A stretch of DNA of 64,000 nucleotides. Source: Streptomyces sp. TBY4. Lineage in GTDB: Bacteria > Actinomycetota > Actinomycetes > Streptomycetales > Streptomycetaceae. The stretch lies in the NCBI RefSeq assembly GCF_024213195.1, contig NZ_JANAVF010000005.1, positions 1-64,000 of the forward strand, given 5' to 3'. The first letter of the stretch is position 1; each line of letters begins with the position of its first letter. Below the pieces are notes generated by a model. That model did no database searches. It worked only from the letters and a program-made list of their open reading frames with translations, and had not been told where the DNA came from. The translations under genes and the position numbers were made by a program. This document shows positions 42,179 through 53,546 of the stretch, one piece after another.

Positions 42179-44746
42179 ATGGCCGAAGCCACGCCCACCC
42201 CCGCCCCGGCCACCCCCCAGGCCCCCGCCCCCTCGATCCTGCTCATCGGCCACGGCATGGTCGGCCAGCGCTACCTGGAGGCGCTCGCCGAACTCGGCGC
42301 CACCGCCACGCACCGGATCACCGTGCTCTGCGAGGAGCCCCGCCCCGCCTACGACCGCGTGCACCTGACCTCGTACTTCTCCGGCAGCACCCCCGAGGAC
42401 CTCTCCCTCACCCCCGCCTCCTTCATGGCGGAGCACGGGATCTCCCTGCACCTCGACGACCCCGCCGAGAGCATCGACCGCGACGCCCGCACCGTCACCT
42501 CCCGCTCGGGGCGGGTGTTCCCGTACGACGTGCTCGTGCTCGCGACCGGCAGCTACCCCTTCGTCCCGCCGGTCCCCGGCAAGGACGCCCCGGGCTGCTT
42601 CGTCTACCGCACCATCGAGGACCTCCTCGCGATCGAGGAGTACGCGAAGACCCGGACCACCGGCGCCGTGGTCGGCGGCGGACTGCTCGGGCTGGAGGCC
42701 GCCGGCGCCCTCCAGGGCCTCGGGCTCACCACCCGCATCGTGGAGTTCGCTCCCCGCCTGATGCCCGTCCAGGTCGACGAGGGCGGCGGCGCCGCCCTGC
42801 TGCGCACCATCGAGGACATGGGGCTCACCGTCCACACGGGCGTCGGCACCCAGGCGGTCCTCACCGGCCCGGACGGCGCGGTCAGCGGCATGAAGCTGTC
42901 CGACGGCTCCACGGTCGACACCGACCTGGTCGTCTTCTCCGCCGGGGTCCGCCCCCGCGACCAGCTGGCCCGCGAGAGCGGCCTCGCCGTCGGCGAACGC
43001 GGAGGCATCTCCGTCGACGCCCGCTGCCGCACCTCCGACCCGCACGTCTACGCCATCGGCGAGTGCGCGCTCGCCTCCGACGGCCGGGTCTACGGCCTGG
43101 TCGCCCCCGGGTACGAGATGGCGGAGACGGCCGCGGCCGACCTGCTGGGCCGCGAGAAGGAGTTCACCGGCGCCGACCTCTCCACCAAGCTCAAGCTCCT
43201 CGGCGTGGACGTGGCCTCCTTCGGCGACGCCCACGGCGCGACCGAGGGCAGCCTCGACGTCGTCTACTCCGACTCCCGCTCCGGTGTCTACAAGAAGGTG
43301 GTCGTCTCCGCCGAAGGCGTCCTGCTCGGCGGAGTCCTCGTCGGCGACGCCGACTCCTACGGCCTGCTGCGCCCGCTCACCGGCTCGGTACCGCCCGTCA
43401 CCCCCGAGCAGCTGGTGCTGCCAGCCGGTGCCGGTGCGCCCGTCGCGCTGGGCCCGGCCTCGCTCCCGGACGGCGCGGTGATCTGCTCCTGCCACAACGT
43501 CACCAAGAAGGCCATCACCGCCCACACGACGGTGCCCGAGGTCAAGAAGTGCACCAAGGCGGGCACCGGCTGCGGCAGCTGCCTCAAGGTGATCGGCCAG
43601 CTGATGCCGCCGGCCGCCGACAAAGGTCTCTGCGACTGCTTCTCCTACACCCGCGCCGAGCTCTACGAGATCGTCCGCACCCTGCGCGTGACCTCGTACG
43701 AGAAGCTCCTCGACAGCCACGGCCGCGAGGAGGCCCGCGGCGGCGAGGGCTGCGAGGTCTGCAAGCCCACCGTCGGTTCGATCATCGCCTCGCTCGCCCC
43801 CACCCTCGGCGCGAGCGGCTACGTCCTGGACGGGGAGCAGGCCGCCCTCCAGGACACCAACGACCACTTCCTCGCCAACATGCAGCGCAACGGCTCGTAC
43901 TCGGTCGTCCCGCGCATCCCCGGCGGCGAGATCACCCCCGACAAGCTCATCGTGATCGGCGAGGTGGCCCGCGACTTCGGCCTCTACACGAAGATCACCG
44001 GCGGGCAGCGCATCGACCTCTTCGGCGCCGCCATCGACCAGCTCCCCCGCATCTGGGCCCGGCTCGTCGAGGCCGGATTCGAGTCCGGGCACGCGTACGG
44101 AAAGGCCCTGCGGACGGTGAAGTCCTGCGTGGGCCAGACCTGGTGCCGCTACGGGGTCCAGGACTCGGTGCGGATGGCCATCGACCTGGAGCTGCGCTAC
44201 CGGGGCCTGCGCGCCCCGCACAAGCTCAAGTCGGCGGTCTCCGGCTGCGCCCGCGAGTGCGCGGAGGCGCAGAGCAAGGACTTCGGGATCATCGCCACGG
44301 CGAGCGGCTGGAACCTCTACGTCGGCGGCAACGGCGGGGCCACCCCGCGCCACGCCGACCTCCTCGCGCAGGACCTGTCCGACGCCGAACTGGTCCGGCT
44401 CATCGACCGGTTCCTGATGTTCTACATCCGCACCGCCGACCGGCTGGAGCGGACCTCCACCTGGCTGGACCGGCTGGAGGGCGGCCTCGACCACCTGCGG
44501 GACGTGATCGTGCACGACTCGCTCGGACTGTGCGCCGAGCTGGAGTCCCTGATGGCCGACCACGTGGCGCACTACCGCGACGAATGGGCCGAGACCCTGG
44601 ACGACCCGGAGCGGCTGCGCCGGTTCGTGTCCTTCGTCAACGCCCCGGGCGCACCCGACCCGAGCGTGAAGTTCGTCCCCGAACGCGGCCAGGTCAAGCC
44701 CGACCTGACCGTCCTCACCCTGGAACCCCTGGGAGGCACCCGATGA
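42179..44746 (+). CDS. nirB: Nitrite reductase large subunit NirB
   Basis: The 855-residue protein has FAD (ILLIGHGMVGQRYLEAL, 20-36) and NAD(P) (VVGGGLLGLEAAGAL) domains. A BFD-like [2Fe-2S] domain follows with ICSCHNV and CTKAGTGCGSCLKV (about 436-475) and a second partial site with CDCFSYTR. The sulfite/nitrite reductase core comes last, with the 4Fe-4S/sirohaem ligands Cys650, Cys656, Cys690 and Cys694. It reduces nitrite to ammonium with NAD(P)H in the cytoplasm. GGAGG at 42165 precedes the ATG. It is coupled to nirD by ATGA. The chelatase at 25263 could supply its sirohaem. Confidence 0.95.
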   Translation: MAEATPTPAPATPQAPAPSILLIGHGMVGQRYLEALAELGATATHRITVLCEEPRPAYDRVHLTSYFSGSTPEDLSLTPASFMAEHGISLHLDDPAESIDRDARTVTSRSGRVFPYDVLVLATGSYPFVPPVPGKDAPGCFVYRTIEDLLAIEEYAKTRTTGAVVGGGLLGLEAAGALQGLGLTTRIVEFAPRLMPVQVDEGGGAALLRTIEDMGLTVHTGVGTQAVLTGPDGAVSGMKLSDGSTVDTDLVVFSAGVRPRDQLARESGLAVGERGGISVDARCRTSDPHVYAIGECALASDGRVYGLVAPGYEMAETAAADLLGREKEFTGADLSTKLKLLGVDVASFGDAHGATEGSLDVVYSDSRSGVYKKVVVSAEGVLLGGVLVGDADSYGLLRPLTGSVPPVTPEQLVLPAGAGAPVALGPASLPDGAVICSCHNVTKKAITAHTTVPEVKKCTKAGTGCGSCLKVIGQLMPPAADKGLCDCFSYTRAELYEIVRTLRVTSYEKLLDSHGREEARGGEGCEVCKPTVGSIIASLAPTLGASGYVLDGEQAALQDTNDHFLANMQRNGSYSVVPRIPGGEITPDKLIVIGEVARDFGLYTKITGGQRIDLFGAAIDQLPRIWARLVEAGFESGHAYGKALRTVKSCVGQTWCRYGVQDSVRMAIDLELRYRGLRAPHKLKSAVSGCARECAEAQSKDFGIIATASGWNLYVGGNGGATPRHADLLAQDLSDAELVRLIDRFLMFYIRTADRLERTSTWLDRLEGGLDHLRDVIVHDSLGLCAELESLMADHVAHYRDEWAETLDDPERLRRFVSFVNAPGAPDPSVKFVPERGQVKPDLTVLTLEPLGGTR

Positions 44747-45078
44747 CCGTGGAACTGCAGGTGGCCGAGGGCTGGCTCACCGTGTGCGAGCTCTCGGCGC
44801 TGATCCCCGGGCGCGGGGTGGCGGCGCTGCTGCCCGACGGGAGCCAGGCCGCCGTGTTCGTCGACCGCTCGGGACGCCCGTACGCCATCGGCAACCGGGA
44901 CCCCTTCACCGGGGCGCAGGTGCTCTCGCGCGGGCTGATCGGCTCGGCCGGCGGGCGGCCCTTCGTGGCGTCGCCGCTGCTCAAGCAGCGCTTCGACCTG
45001 GAGTCGGGGCACTGCCTGGACGACGAGGAGGTGGCGGTCCGGACCTACCCGGTGCGGACCGCCGCGACCTCCGCCTGA
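44743..45078 (+). CDS. nirD: Nitrite reductase small subunit NirD
   Basis: The 111-residue protein has a Rieske-like fold (WLTVCELSALIPGRGVAALL, then YAIGNRDPFTGAQVLSRGL) but lacks the Cys and His pairs that bind a cluster, as is usual for assimilatory NirD. It is the structural partner of NirB. The ATG overlaps the nirB stop (ATGA). It ends the nitrite operon. The downstream gene converges on it, with a 3-bp gap. Confidence 0.92.
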   Translation: MTVELQVAEGWLTVCELSALIPGRGVAALLPDGSQAAVFVDRSGRPYAIGNRDPFTGAQVLSRGLIGSAGGRPFVASPLLKQRFDLESGHCLDDEEVAVRTYPVRTAATSA

Positions 45079-45081
45079 GGC

Positions 45082-45489
45082 TCAGCCCTGGATCATCGAC
45101 GGGTCCATCCACATGATCTCCCAGGTGTGCCCGTCGAGGTCCTCGAAGGCGCGGCCGTACATGGTGCCGTAGTCCTGGGCGTCGCGCGGCTCGGTGGCAC
45201 CCGCCGCCAGGGCCGTGTCCACGGTCTCGTCCACCTTGGCGCGGCTCTCGGCGCTCAGACACAGCAGCACCGAGGTGCTGGTGGCGGTGTCGGCGATGGC
45301 CTTGTGGGTGAAGGACTTGAAGCGCTCCTCGGCCAGGAACATCGCGACGATGGTGTCGGTGATGGGCATCGAAGCGGTGCTCTCGTCGGTGAACTGGGCG
45401 TTGAAGGAGTAGCCGAGCTTCCCCCAGAAGGTCTTGGTGGCCTCGAGGTCCTTGACCGGCAGGTTGACGAAGATCATGGTGGAGGACAT
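45082..45489 (-). CDS. VOC-family (glyoxalase-like) protein
   Basis: This 135-residue protein has the paired beta-alpha-beta-beta-beta layout of the vicinal oxygen chelate superfamily, with MIFVNLPVKDLEATKTFWGKL at the start (given in parts: FVNLPVKDLEATKTFWG) and FEDLDGHTWEIMWMD at the end. The C-terminal His and Glu of DGHTWEI are likely metal ligands, but the first ligand is missing, so it may be a non-enzymatic member. It lies just after nirD on the other strand. Function unknown. Confidence 0.75.
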   Translation of the reverse strand: MSSTMIFVNLPVKDLEATKTFWGKLGYSFNAQFTDESTASMPITDTIVAMFLAEERFKSFTHKAIADTATSTSVLLCLSAESRAKVDETVDTALAAGATEPRDAQDYGTMYGRAFEDLDGHTWEIMWMDPSMIQG

Positions 45490-45621
45490 CGCGGTCTCTC
45501 TTCTCTCGGCGCGTGTGGTTGCGTTCCGTTGCTTTCGAGAGGTAGACCGCGGGTCCCCGGGGAACTCATCGCTCCCGGCGGAGTTTTTTCAGATTTCTTC
45601 GACGTCCTACGAAACCGCAGG

Positions 45622-46146
45622 TCAGGCCGTCATCGAGCGCAGCTCCAGGGCCGCCAGCGGTACGAAGCCCACCGTGCCCTCGCCGCGCAGCAGCTCCGGG
45701 CCGTCCCCGGCCAGCCGCTTGAGCATGGTCAGCGCGATCCGCTCGCCCACCGCCTTGGCCCGCTCCGCGTTCGGCCCCCGGTGCAGTCCGTCGATCGTGG
45801 CCCGCCACAGCTGCACCCAGCGGCCGAAGTCCTCGGCGGTCATCGCGCGGGCCGACTGGAGGGCCGCGTGCGGGGCGAAGGCGTTGCGCCGGTAGTCGGC
45901 GCTGCGGAAGAGGGCCCGCTCCCAGAAGTCGGTGATCCGGGGCAGGTGCACGTCGAGGTCGGTACCGGCGATCTCCGTGAAGAAGGGCCCGATCCGCGGA
46001 TCGGCGAAGGCCGCCGTGTAGAAGCGACGCAGGACGACGTCGAGGTCGGCGCGGCCGGTGATGTCGGCGGTGCCGGCTGCGCCCGCTGCGCCCGCCGTGT
46101 CCGTTGCGTCCGCCGTGTCCGCTGCGTCTTCGGAGAAGTGGCTCAT
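45622..46146 (-). CDS. Group III truncated hemoglobin-like protein
   Basis: The 174-residue protein has a low-complexity Asp/Ala/Thr/Gly N-terminus (about 4-35) followed by a truncated-globin domain. LDVVLRRFYTAAFADPRIGPFF and ITDFWERALF lead to a proximal-His region (PHAALQSARAMTAEDFGRW) and then RWVQLWRATIDGLHRGPNA. Group III globins probably bind oxygen, NO or similar ligands. It lies next to the nitrite reductase genes, which fits a role with NO or nitrite by-products. It is divergent from the PhoX-like gene. ATG at 46146. Confidence 0.75.
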   Translation of the reverse strand: MSHFSEDAADTADATDTAGAAGAAGTADITGRADLDVVLRRFYTAAFADPRIGPFFTEIAGTDLDVHLPRITDFWERALFRSADYRRNAFAPHAALQSARAMTAEDFGRWVQLWRATIDGLHRGPNAERAKAVGERIALTMLKRLAGDGPELLRGEGTVGFVPLAALELRSMTA

Positions 46147-46228
46147 CACTCCACCATGCTCCCGCACCCGGCTCCTCCCCAGGGCAGAAAGTCCCCTATG
46201 GGGCCGCCCCGCTCCCCTTCCGCGGCAC

Positions 46229-46248
46229 GGGGATTTCGGAATATCCCC
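46229..46248. promoter_or_regulatory. Inverted repeat in the globin / PhoX-like gene divergent region
   Basis: GGGGAT and ATCCCC arms are separated by TTCGGAAT. It lies 83 bases upstream of the globin start and could be a regulator site. No regulator is assigned. Confidence 0.35.
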
Positions 46249-46294
46249 CTCAGGAGGATTGACCTCGCGCCGGTCGCTCCCGCGTCATATGGAA

Positions 46295-46309
46295 TTGACG
46301 TCACGTCAA
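46295..46309. promoter_or_regulatory. Perfect 15-bp palindrome TTGACGT-C-ACGTCAA
   Basis: The arms TTGACGT and ACGTCAA are perfectly inverted around one C. It sits about 80 bases before the GTG of the PhoX-like gene and 149 bases from the globin start. Its size and symmetry fit a dimeric regulator operator. Confidence 0.55.
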
Positions 46310-46388
46310 CTCGACGCTTCTAAGTTCCTGCACGCGTGCGTGACTCCCGCCCGACCGGGCGCGGAGCCCCTCCTCCACAGGAGTGACC

Positions 46389-47549
46389 GTGGAACGTCGT
46401 ACCTTCCTTCGCGGGGCCGTCATCGGCTCCTCCGCCGCCGCCTTCGGCGGCACGCTGATGCACGGCGCGGCCTACGCGGCCCCCGCCCAGCCCGGCGCCG
46501 GTCCCTACGGGGCGCTCGGCGCCGCCGACGCCAACGGCATCATGCTGCCCGCCGGCTTCAGCAGCCGGGTGATAGCCCGCTCCGGCCAGACGGTCTCGGG
46601 CACCTCGTACACCTGGCACAGCGCCCCGGACGGCGGCGCCTGTTTCGCCGACGGCACGGGCTGGATCTACGTGTCGAACTCGGAGATCAACCCCTCCGGC
46701 GGGGCGAGCGCGGTGAAGTTCAACTCCTCGGGCACGGTCACCGGCGCCTACCGGATCCTCTCCAACACCCGCCAGAACTGCGCGGGCGGCAAGACCCCGT
46801 GGAACACCTGGCTGTCCTGCGAGGAGGTCAGCCTCGGCTACGTCTACGAGACCGACCCCTACGGCGTGAACGCGGCCGTGCAGCGCCCCGCGATGGGCCG
46901 CTTCAAGCACGAGGCGGCCGCCGCCGACCCGGTGCGCCAGGTCATCTACCTGACCGAGGACGAGAGCAGCGGCTGCTTCTACCGCTTCATCCCCACCACC
47001 TGGGGCAACCTCTCCTCCGGCACCCTCCAGGTCCTCAAGGCCGGCACCGCCACCTCCGGCTCCTTCACCTGGGCCAACGTCCCCGACCCGGACGGCTCGC
47101 CGACCGCGACGCGCAGCCAGGTCTCGGGCTCGAAGAAGTTCAACGGCGGCGAGGGCTGCCACTACGCCAACGACACGGTGTGGTTCACGACCAAGGGCGA
47201 CAACCGCGTCTGGCAGCTCAACCTCACGAACAGCACCTACGAGCTGGCCTACGACGACTCCCTCGTGCCCGGCGGCGCGGCCCCGCTGACGGGCGTGGAC
47301 AACGTCACCGGCTCCTCGTACGGCGACCTGTACGTGGCCGAGGACGGCGGCAACATGGAGATCTGCGTGATCACCCCGGACGACGTGGTCGCCCCCTTCC
47401 TCCGCATCACCGGCCAGTCCTCCTCGGAGATCACCGGCCCGGCCTTCTCCCCCGCCGGCAACCGCCTCTACTTCAGCAGCCAGCGCGGCACGAGCGGCAG
47501 CTCCACGGGCGGCATCACGTACGAGGTCACGGGCCCGTTCCGCACCTGA
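46389..47549 (+). CDS. TAT-exported PhoX-like (DUF839) protein
   Basis: The 386-residue protein starts with a twin-arginine signal (RRTFLRG, then a hydrophobic stretch to AAYA near residue 31). The body is a beta-propeller-like DUF839/PhoX fold with NTWLSCEEVSLGYVYETDP, FKHEAAAADPV and YLTEDESSGCFYRFIP, motifs that hold calcium and iron in PhoX phosphatases. Downstream motifs include GGEGCHYANDTVWF and LYVAEDGGNMEICVI. It is probably an extracellular phosphatase or related protein. The GTG at 46389 is preferred because GGAG lies 7 bases ahead. Confidence 0.8.
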   Translation: MERRTFLRGAVIGSSAAAFGGTLMHGAAYAAPAQPGAGPYGALGAADANGIMLPAGFSSRVIARSGQTVSGTSYTWHSAPDGGACFADGTGWIYVSNSEINPSGGASAVKFNSSGTVTGAYRILSNTRQNCAGGKTPWNTWLSCEEVSLGYVYETDPYGVNAAVQRPAMGRFKHEAAAADPVRQVIYLTEDESSGCFYRFIPTTWGNLSSGTLQVLKAGTATSGSFTWANVPDPDGSPTATRSQVSGSKKFNGGEGCHYANDTVWFTTKGDNRVWQLNLTNSTYELAYDDSLVPGGAAPLTGVDNVTGSSYGDLYVAEDGGNMEICVITPDDVVAPFLRITGQSSSEITGPAFSPAGNRLYFSSQRGTSGSSTGGITYEVTGPFRT

Positions 47550-47560
47550 CCACTGCTCCA

Positions 47561-47642
47561 CATCCAGCCGCGCCGGGCCACATCCAGCCCCGCCGGCGTT
47601 TGAGGCGCGGGGGTCCGGGGGCAGAGCCCCCGGCAACGGCGC
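47561..47642 (+). repeat. Dispersed palindromic repeat, copy 5 (short form, partly duplicated)
   Basis: The full short copy is at 47581-47642: CATCCAGCCCCGCCGGCG, GTTTGAGGCGCGGGGG and the expanded core hairpin CCGGGGGC-AGA-GCCCCCGG. Just before it, 47561-47578 (ATCCAGCCGCGCCGGG) is a truncated duplicate of the first part. It lies 12 bases after the PhoX-like gene. Confidence 0.85.
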
Positions 47643-47659
47643 CGCACGGCACCACCAAC

Positions 47660-47694
47660 CGCGCCCCGGCGGGTCTCGAACCCGCCGGGGCGCG
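47660..47694. terminator. Bidirectional hairpin terminator
   Basis: CGCGCCCCGGCGGG pairs perfectly with CCCGCCGGGGCGCG across a 7-base loop. It lies between two convergent genes (PhoX-like and ArsR-type). Confidence 0.85.
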
Positions 47695-47700
47695 GCCGTG

Positions 47701-48786
47701 TCACGACACCACGGCCCCACCCTTGAGCAGCGCAGCTCCAAGCGGCGTCACCGTGTGCAGCACGGCGTTGCCCCGCCGCAGCGTGGTGACCAGCCCGGCC
47801 TCCCGCATCACCCCCGCGTGCTGGCTCGCGGAGGCCAGCGACACCCCGGCCCGCCGTGCCAGCTCGCTCGTGGTGGCCCCGTCCCCGATCGCCTGGAGCA
47901 CCACCGACCGGGTGTGCCCGACGAGCTTGCCCAGGGTGTGCTGGCGGTGCCGGCGCCGCTCCTCCGCCGGCCGGGCCGCCTCGCCGCCGGCCTGCGCCGA
48001 GGAGGGCTCGGCCGCCGCCGGATACACCAGTACGGGCGGCAGCTCCGGATCGTGCAGGGTCACCGCCGTGCGGCGGCAGAAGAAGGAGGGCTGGAGCAGG
48101 AGCCCGCGCCCCCGGAGCCGTACGTCCCGGTCCACGGGGTAGTCGCACTCCAGCACCGGGGCCCGCCACCGCAGCATCGGCGGCAGCGAGGCCAGCAGCT
48201 CGTCCGCGCCCCCGTCGAGCAGGGCCCGCCCCCGCGCGGCCCGCTCCGCCTCGATCTGGGCCTGGATGTGGCTCCAGTACGGCTCCACGGCCGCCCGGTG
48301 GTACCCGCGCAGCTCCCCCAGCAGCCGGGGCAGGTGCGCGGTGTCCCCCTCCATGAAGTCCCGCAGCCGCCGCGGGACCGGGGGCTCTGAGCCCCGGTAC
48401 GGGCCCCCGCCGGCCGCCACCGGCATCCCGAAGGCCGCGGCCATGCCGGAGCCCGCCTCGACGCTCCGGCCGACCAGCGCGAGCTCGCGCCGCAGCCGCT
48501 CGGGGCGGATCCCGCGCAGTGCGTCGAGGCCCACGTCCCACCCGTACTGCCCCTCCGCGGGGGTCAGGAAATCGGGGAAATACCCGCGGCTCGGTATCAG
48601 CGCGCCGAGAAGTCGCGTTTCACCATTCAGCCTGGTGCGTGTTTCCGCACGCCAATCGCCGAAGAGCCGGGTATCGCGCCGGTCCCGTAAACGGTGAAAA
48701 CTCAAGATGGTTTCCCACAACGCATCCGGACGCCCTGCCATCCTTACGCGTGCGAGGTCCACTCCCGTGAAATGGATACGCAGCAC
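47701..48786 (-). CDS. ArsR-type winged-helix regulator with DUF5937-like N-terminus
   Basis: The 361-residue protein begins with LRIHFTGVDLARVRMAG and a helical domain seen in many actinobacterial regulators (DUF5937-like, about 1-250). It ends with an ArsR-family winged helix (about 285-360: HTRSVVLQAIGDGATTSELA, then RRAGVSLASASQHAGVMREAG). The GTG at 48786 gives the family's usual start. No metal-binding Cys pair is visible. Its target is unknown; it converges on the PhoX-like gene. Confidence 0.75.
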   Translation of the reverse strand: MLRIHFTGVDLARVRMAGRPDALWETILSFHRLRDRRDTRLFGDWRAETRTRLNGETRLLGALIPSRGYFPDFLTPAEGQYGWDVGLDALRGIRPERLRRELALVGRSVEAGSGMAAAFGMPVAAGGGPYRGSEPPVPRRLRDFMEGDTAHLPRLLGELRGYHRAAVEPYWSHIQAQIEAERAARGRALLDGGADELLASLPPMLRWRAPVLECDYPVDRDVRLRGRGLLLQPSFFCRRTAVTLHDPELPPVLVYPAAAEPSSAQAGGEAARPAEERRRHRQHTLGKLVGHTRSVVLQAIGDGATTSELARRAGVSLASASQHAGVMREAGLVTTLRRGNAVLHTVTPLGAALLKGGAVVS

Positions 48787-49030
48787 CCGAACCCCCACCT
48801 GTGCAACCGCAATCCCCCCGCCCCTCGAGTATGCACGCCGTCACACGTGGTCACCATGGCCTTTCAGCCACAGTTGAAACCCCTTTCGGCGAAGGTGTGA
48901 CAACCGAAATCCTGTACTCCGCCGGGCACACTCCGGCGCGACCGAAACGCTCCGCGAAGGCCGTGGGGGGCTTTGCGGGGCCTGGCGGTCGGTCGCACCG
49001 GGAAGCGCCGACGTGTCCGGCGGATAGGCG

Positions 49031-49068
49031 ACAGGCGGTGGACGGGTGGGGATCCGTCCGCCGCCTGT
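49031..49068. terminator. Long hairpin downstream of ppdK
   Basis: ACAGGCGGTGGACG pairs with CGTCCGCCGCCTGT (one mismatch) across a 10-base loop. It lies 190 bases after ppdK and may be a secondary terminator or leader structure of the ArsR-type gene. Confidence 0.5.
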
Positions 49069-49179
49069 TGCCGTTAAGGCATCTGGAACAACATTGAACC
49101 AATACTGGGCCCCGGGAAGACCGGGGAACCACGTGGCCGGGGACGCCGGAGAACCCCCGAGAGCCCCCCGAAAATAGAC

Positions 49180-49246
49180 GCGCCTGCCACCGGACGTCAG
49201 GGAACCCGGGGGCAGGCGCGGTCGAGGGGGCCCCGTCATCGGGGCC
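49180..49246 (-). terminator. Two hairpins after ppdK
   Basis: GGCCCC/GGGGCC (49229-49246, 6-base loop) and GCGCCTGCC/GGCAGGCGC (49180-49219, 22-base loop) lie 10-75 bases downstream of the ppdK stop. The second is followed on the minus strand by TCTATTTTCG, a short T-rich run, which supports termination. Confidence 0.65.
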
Positions 49247-49255
49247 GCGGCGGGG

Positions 49256-51964
<2,709 letters not shown>

Positions 51965-52339
51965 GGGTCTCGACTCCTCGAGGCTCGGTGGCTGCCCTGA
52001 CGGCCAGGAACATACCCAGATCGAAGGCTTATGGGTACGTCCACTTGGCGGTCATGTGGCCGTAACCAGCCGACTGCCAGCAGATCCAATGTAACTGGTG
52101 AGTAGCCAAAACCTACGAAGACCCTTCAGGTCCCGAAGGGTGAGGTGCCCACTGAGGCTTGTTTCCGCTCGGATGAGCGATCATCGATACATTTGCGTTC
52201 AAGAGTTGAACGAACAAAGGGTGGCACCCAGTGCCACCCTTTGAAAGTCTTACCCGTGACCATCGCGCTCATCTGAGCGAAACCTCACCCATGCGTGGCG
52301 TATGTCACGCCGTCGGCGGCACGTTTTGCCACCTGTTTC
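51965..52339. promoter_or_regulatory. 375-bp regulatory gap upstream of ppdK
   Basis: This AT-richer region contains a hairpin ACCCTTC/GAAGGGT (52121-52141), an inverted repeat CGTTCAA-GAG-TTGAACG (52196-52212) and the terminator hairpin of the dus gene (52215-52243). The ppdK promoter should lie between 51970 and 52200. No gene is visible. Confidence 0.45.
52215..52243 (-). terminator. Hairpin terminator after dus
   Basis: CAAAGGGTGGCAC pairs perfectly with GTGCCACCCTTTG over 13 bp with a 3-base loop. It lies about 100 bases after the dus stop and before the ppdK promoter. Confidence 0.75.
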
Positions 52340-53482
52340 TCAGCCGCCGGACGTGTCCAGTTCCGCGTCCTCGCTCACGCCCGCGCAGTCGTACGGATCG
52401 TTCAACCAGCCCTCGGGCAGGACAACCCGGTTGTTTCCGGACGTACGGCCCCGAGGACCGTCCGCGCTGTCGGGCCAGGGCTGATCCAGATCCAGCTCGC
52501 TCAGATGAGCGTCCAGCTCGGCCAGGGAGGAGGTCACGGCGAGCTTCTGCCGCATCTCCGAGCCGACCGAGAAGCCCTTGGTGTACCAGGCCACGTGCTT
52601 ACGGAAGTCGATCACCCCGCGCGCCTCGTCGCCGATCCACTCCCCCAGCAGCTCGGCGTGGCGCAGCATCGTGCGCGCGACCTCGCGCAGGGTCGGCTTG
52701 TGGAAGTCCTCCGGACGCCCCTCGAAGGCCGCGACCAGGTCGTTGAACAGCCACGGCCGCCCCAGGCAGCCGCGTCCCACGACCACGCCGTCGCAGCCGG
52801 TCTCGCGGACCATCCGCAGCGCGTCCTCGGCGCACCAGATGTCGCCGTTGCCGAGCACCGGGATCTCCGGGACGTGCTCCTTGAGCCGTGCGATGGCCTC
52901 CCAGTCGGCGGTGCCGCCGTAGTGCTGGGCGGTGGTGCGGCCGTGCAGGGCTATGGCGGTGACGCCCTCCTCGACGGCGATCCGGCCGGCGTCGAGGTAG
53001 GTGAGGTGGTCGTCGTTGATGCCCTTGCGCATCTTCATGGTCACCGGCAGGTCGCCGGCGCCCGCGACGGCCTCGCGCAGGATCGCGCGCAGCAGGTTGC
53101 GCTTGTACGGGAGGGCCGAGCCGCCGCCCTTGCGGGTGACCTTGGGCACCGGGCAGCCGAAGTTGAGGTCGATGTGGTCGGCGCGGTCCTCTTCGACGAT
53201 CATGCGGACCGCCTTGCCGACCGTCGCGGGGTCGACTCCGTACAGCTGGATCGACCGGGGCTTCTCGGTCTCGTCGAAGTGGATCAGCTGCATGGTCTTC
53301 TCGTTGCGCTCGACCAGGGCCCGGGTCGTGATCATCTCGCTCACGAACAGCCCCTTGCCGCCCGAGAACTCGCGGCACAGGGTACGGAACGGGGCATTGG
53401 TGATGCCGGCCATCGGCGCGAGCACCACCGGGGGCTGCACGGTGTGCGGGCCGATCGCGAGAGGCGGGGGGAGCGTGGTCAT
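52340..53482 (-). CDS. dusB: tRNA-dihydrouridine synthase (DusB-like)
   Basis: The 380-residue protein is a flavin TIM-barrel Dus enzyme. It has PVVLAPMAGITNAPFRTLCR at the start, SEMITTRALVERNEKTM, DLNFGCPVPKVTRKGGGSAL with the catalytic Cys in GCP, the FMN-contact LHGRTTAQHYGG and GNGDIWCAEDA, and the helical C-terminal RNA-binding domain. It reduces specific uridines in tRNA. ATG at 53482 gives the normal family start. The C-terminus has an extra acidic tail (SEDAELDTSGG). Confidence 0.92.
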   Translation of the reverse strand: MTTLPPPLAIGPHTVQPPVVLAPMAGITNAPFRTLCREFSGGKGLFVSEMITTRALVERNEKTMQLIHFDETEKPRSIQLYGVDPATVGKAVRMIVEEDRADHIDLNFGCPVPKVTRKGGGSALPYKRNLLRAILREAVAGAGDLPVTMKMRKGINDDHLTYLDAGRIAVEEGVTAIALHGRTTAQHYGGTADWEAIARLKEHVPEIPVLGNGDIWCAEDALRMVRETGCDGVVVGRGCLGRPWLFNDLVAAFEGRPEDFHKPTLREVARTMLRHAELLGEWIGDEARGVIDFRKHVAWYTKGFSVGSEMRQKLAVTSSLAELDAHLSELDLDQPWPDSADGPRGRTSGNNRVVLPEGWLNDPYDCAGVSEDAELDTSGG

Positions 53483-53546
53483 CCCACCATTGTGGCTCAG
53501 CCGCGCCGTTGATCGCATGTCGTTAGTTAGGCGTACTATCGGCATC

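Larger units (their letters stand above)
48787..49255. other. 470-bp gap between ppdK and the ArsR-type gene: hairpins, no gene
   Basis: No coding sequence is convincing. The region holds three strong hairpins (49031-49068, 49180-49219, 49229-49246) and, at 48800-48930, a stretch that should include the ArsR-type gene promoter on the minus strand. Confidence 0.5.

Noticed and set aside
42008..44572. 854-codon frame opposite nirB
   Set aside because: This is a mirror of the nirB coding frame (Asp/Val/Gly-rich), with no ribosome site and no motifs.
44743..45078. Rieske iron-sulfur function for NirD
   Set aside because: The Cys-His pairs needed for a Rieske cluster are absent.
47561..47642. 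CRISPR-like array from the repeated CATCCAGCC units
   Set aside because: There are only one and a half units with no spacers; it is a partial duplication of the dispersed repeat.
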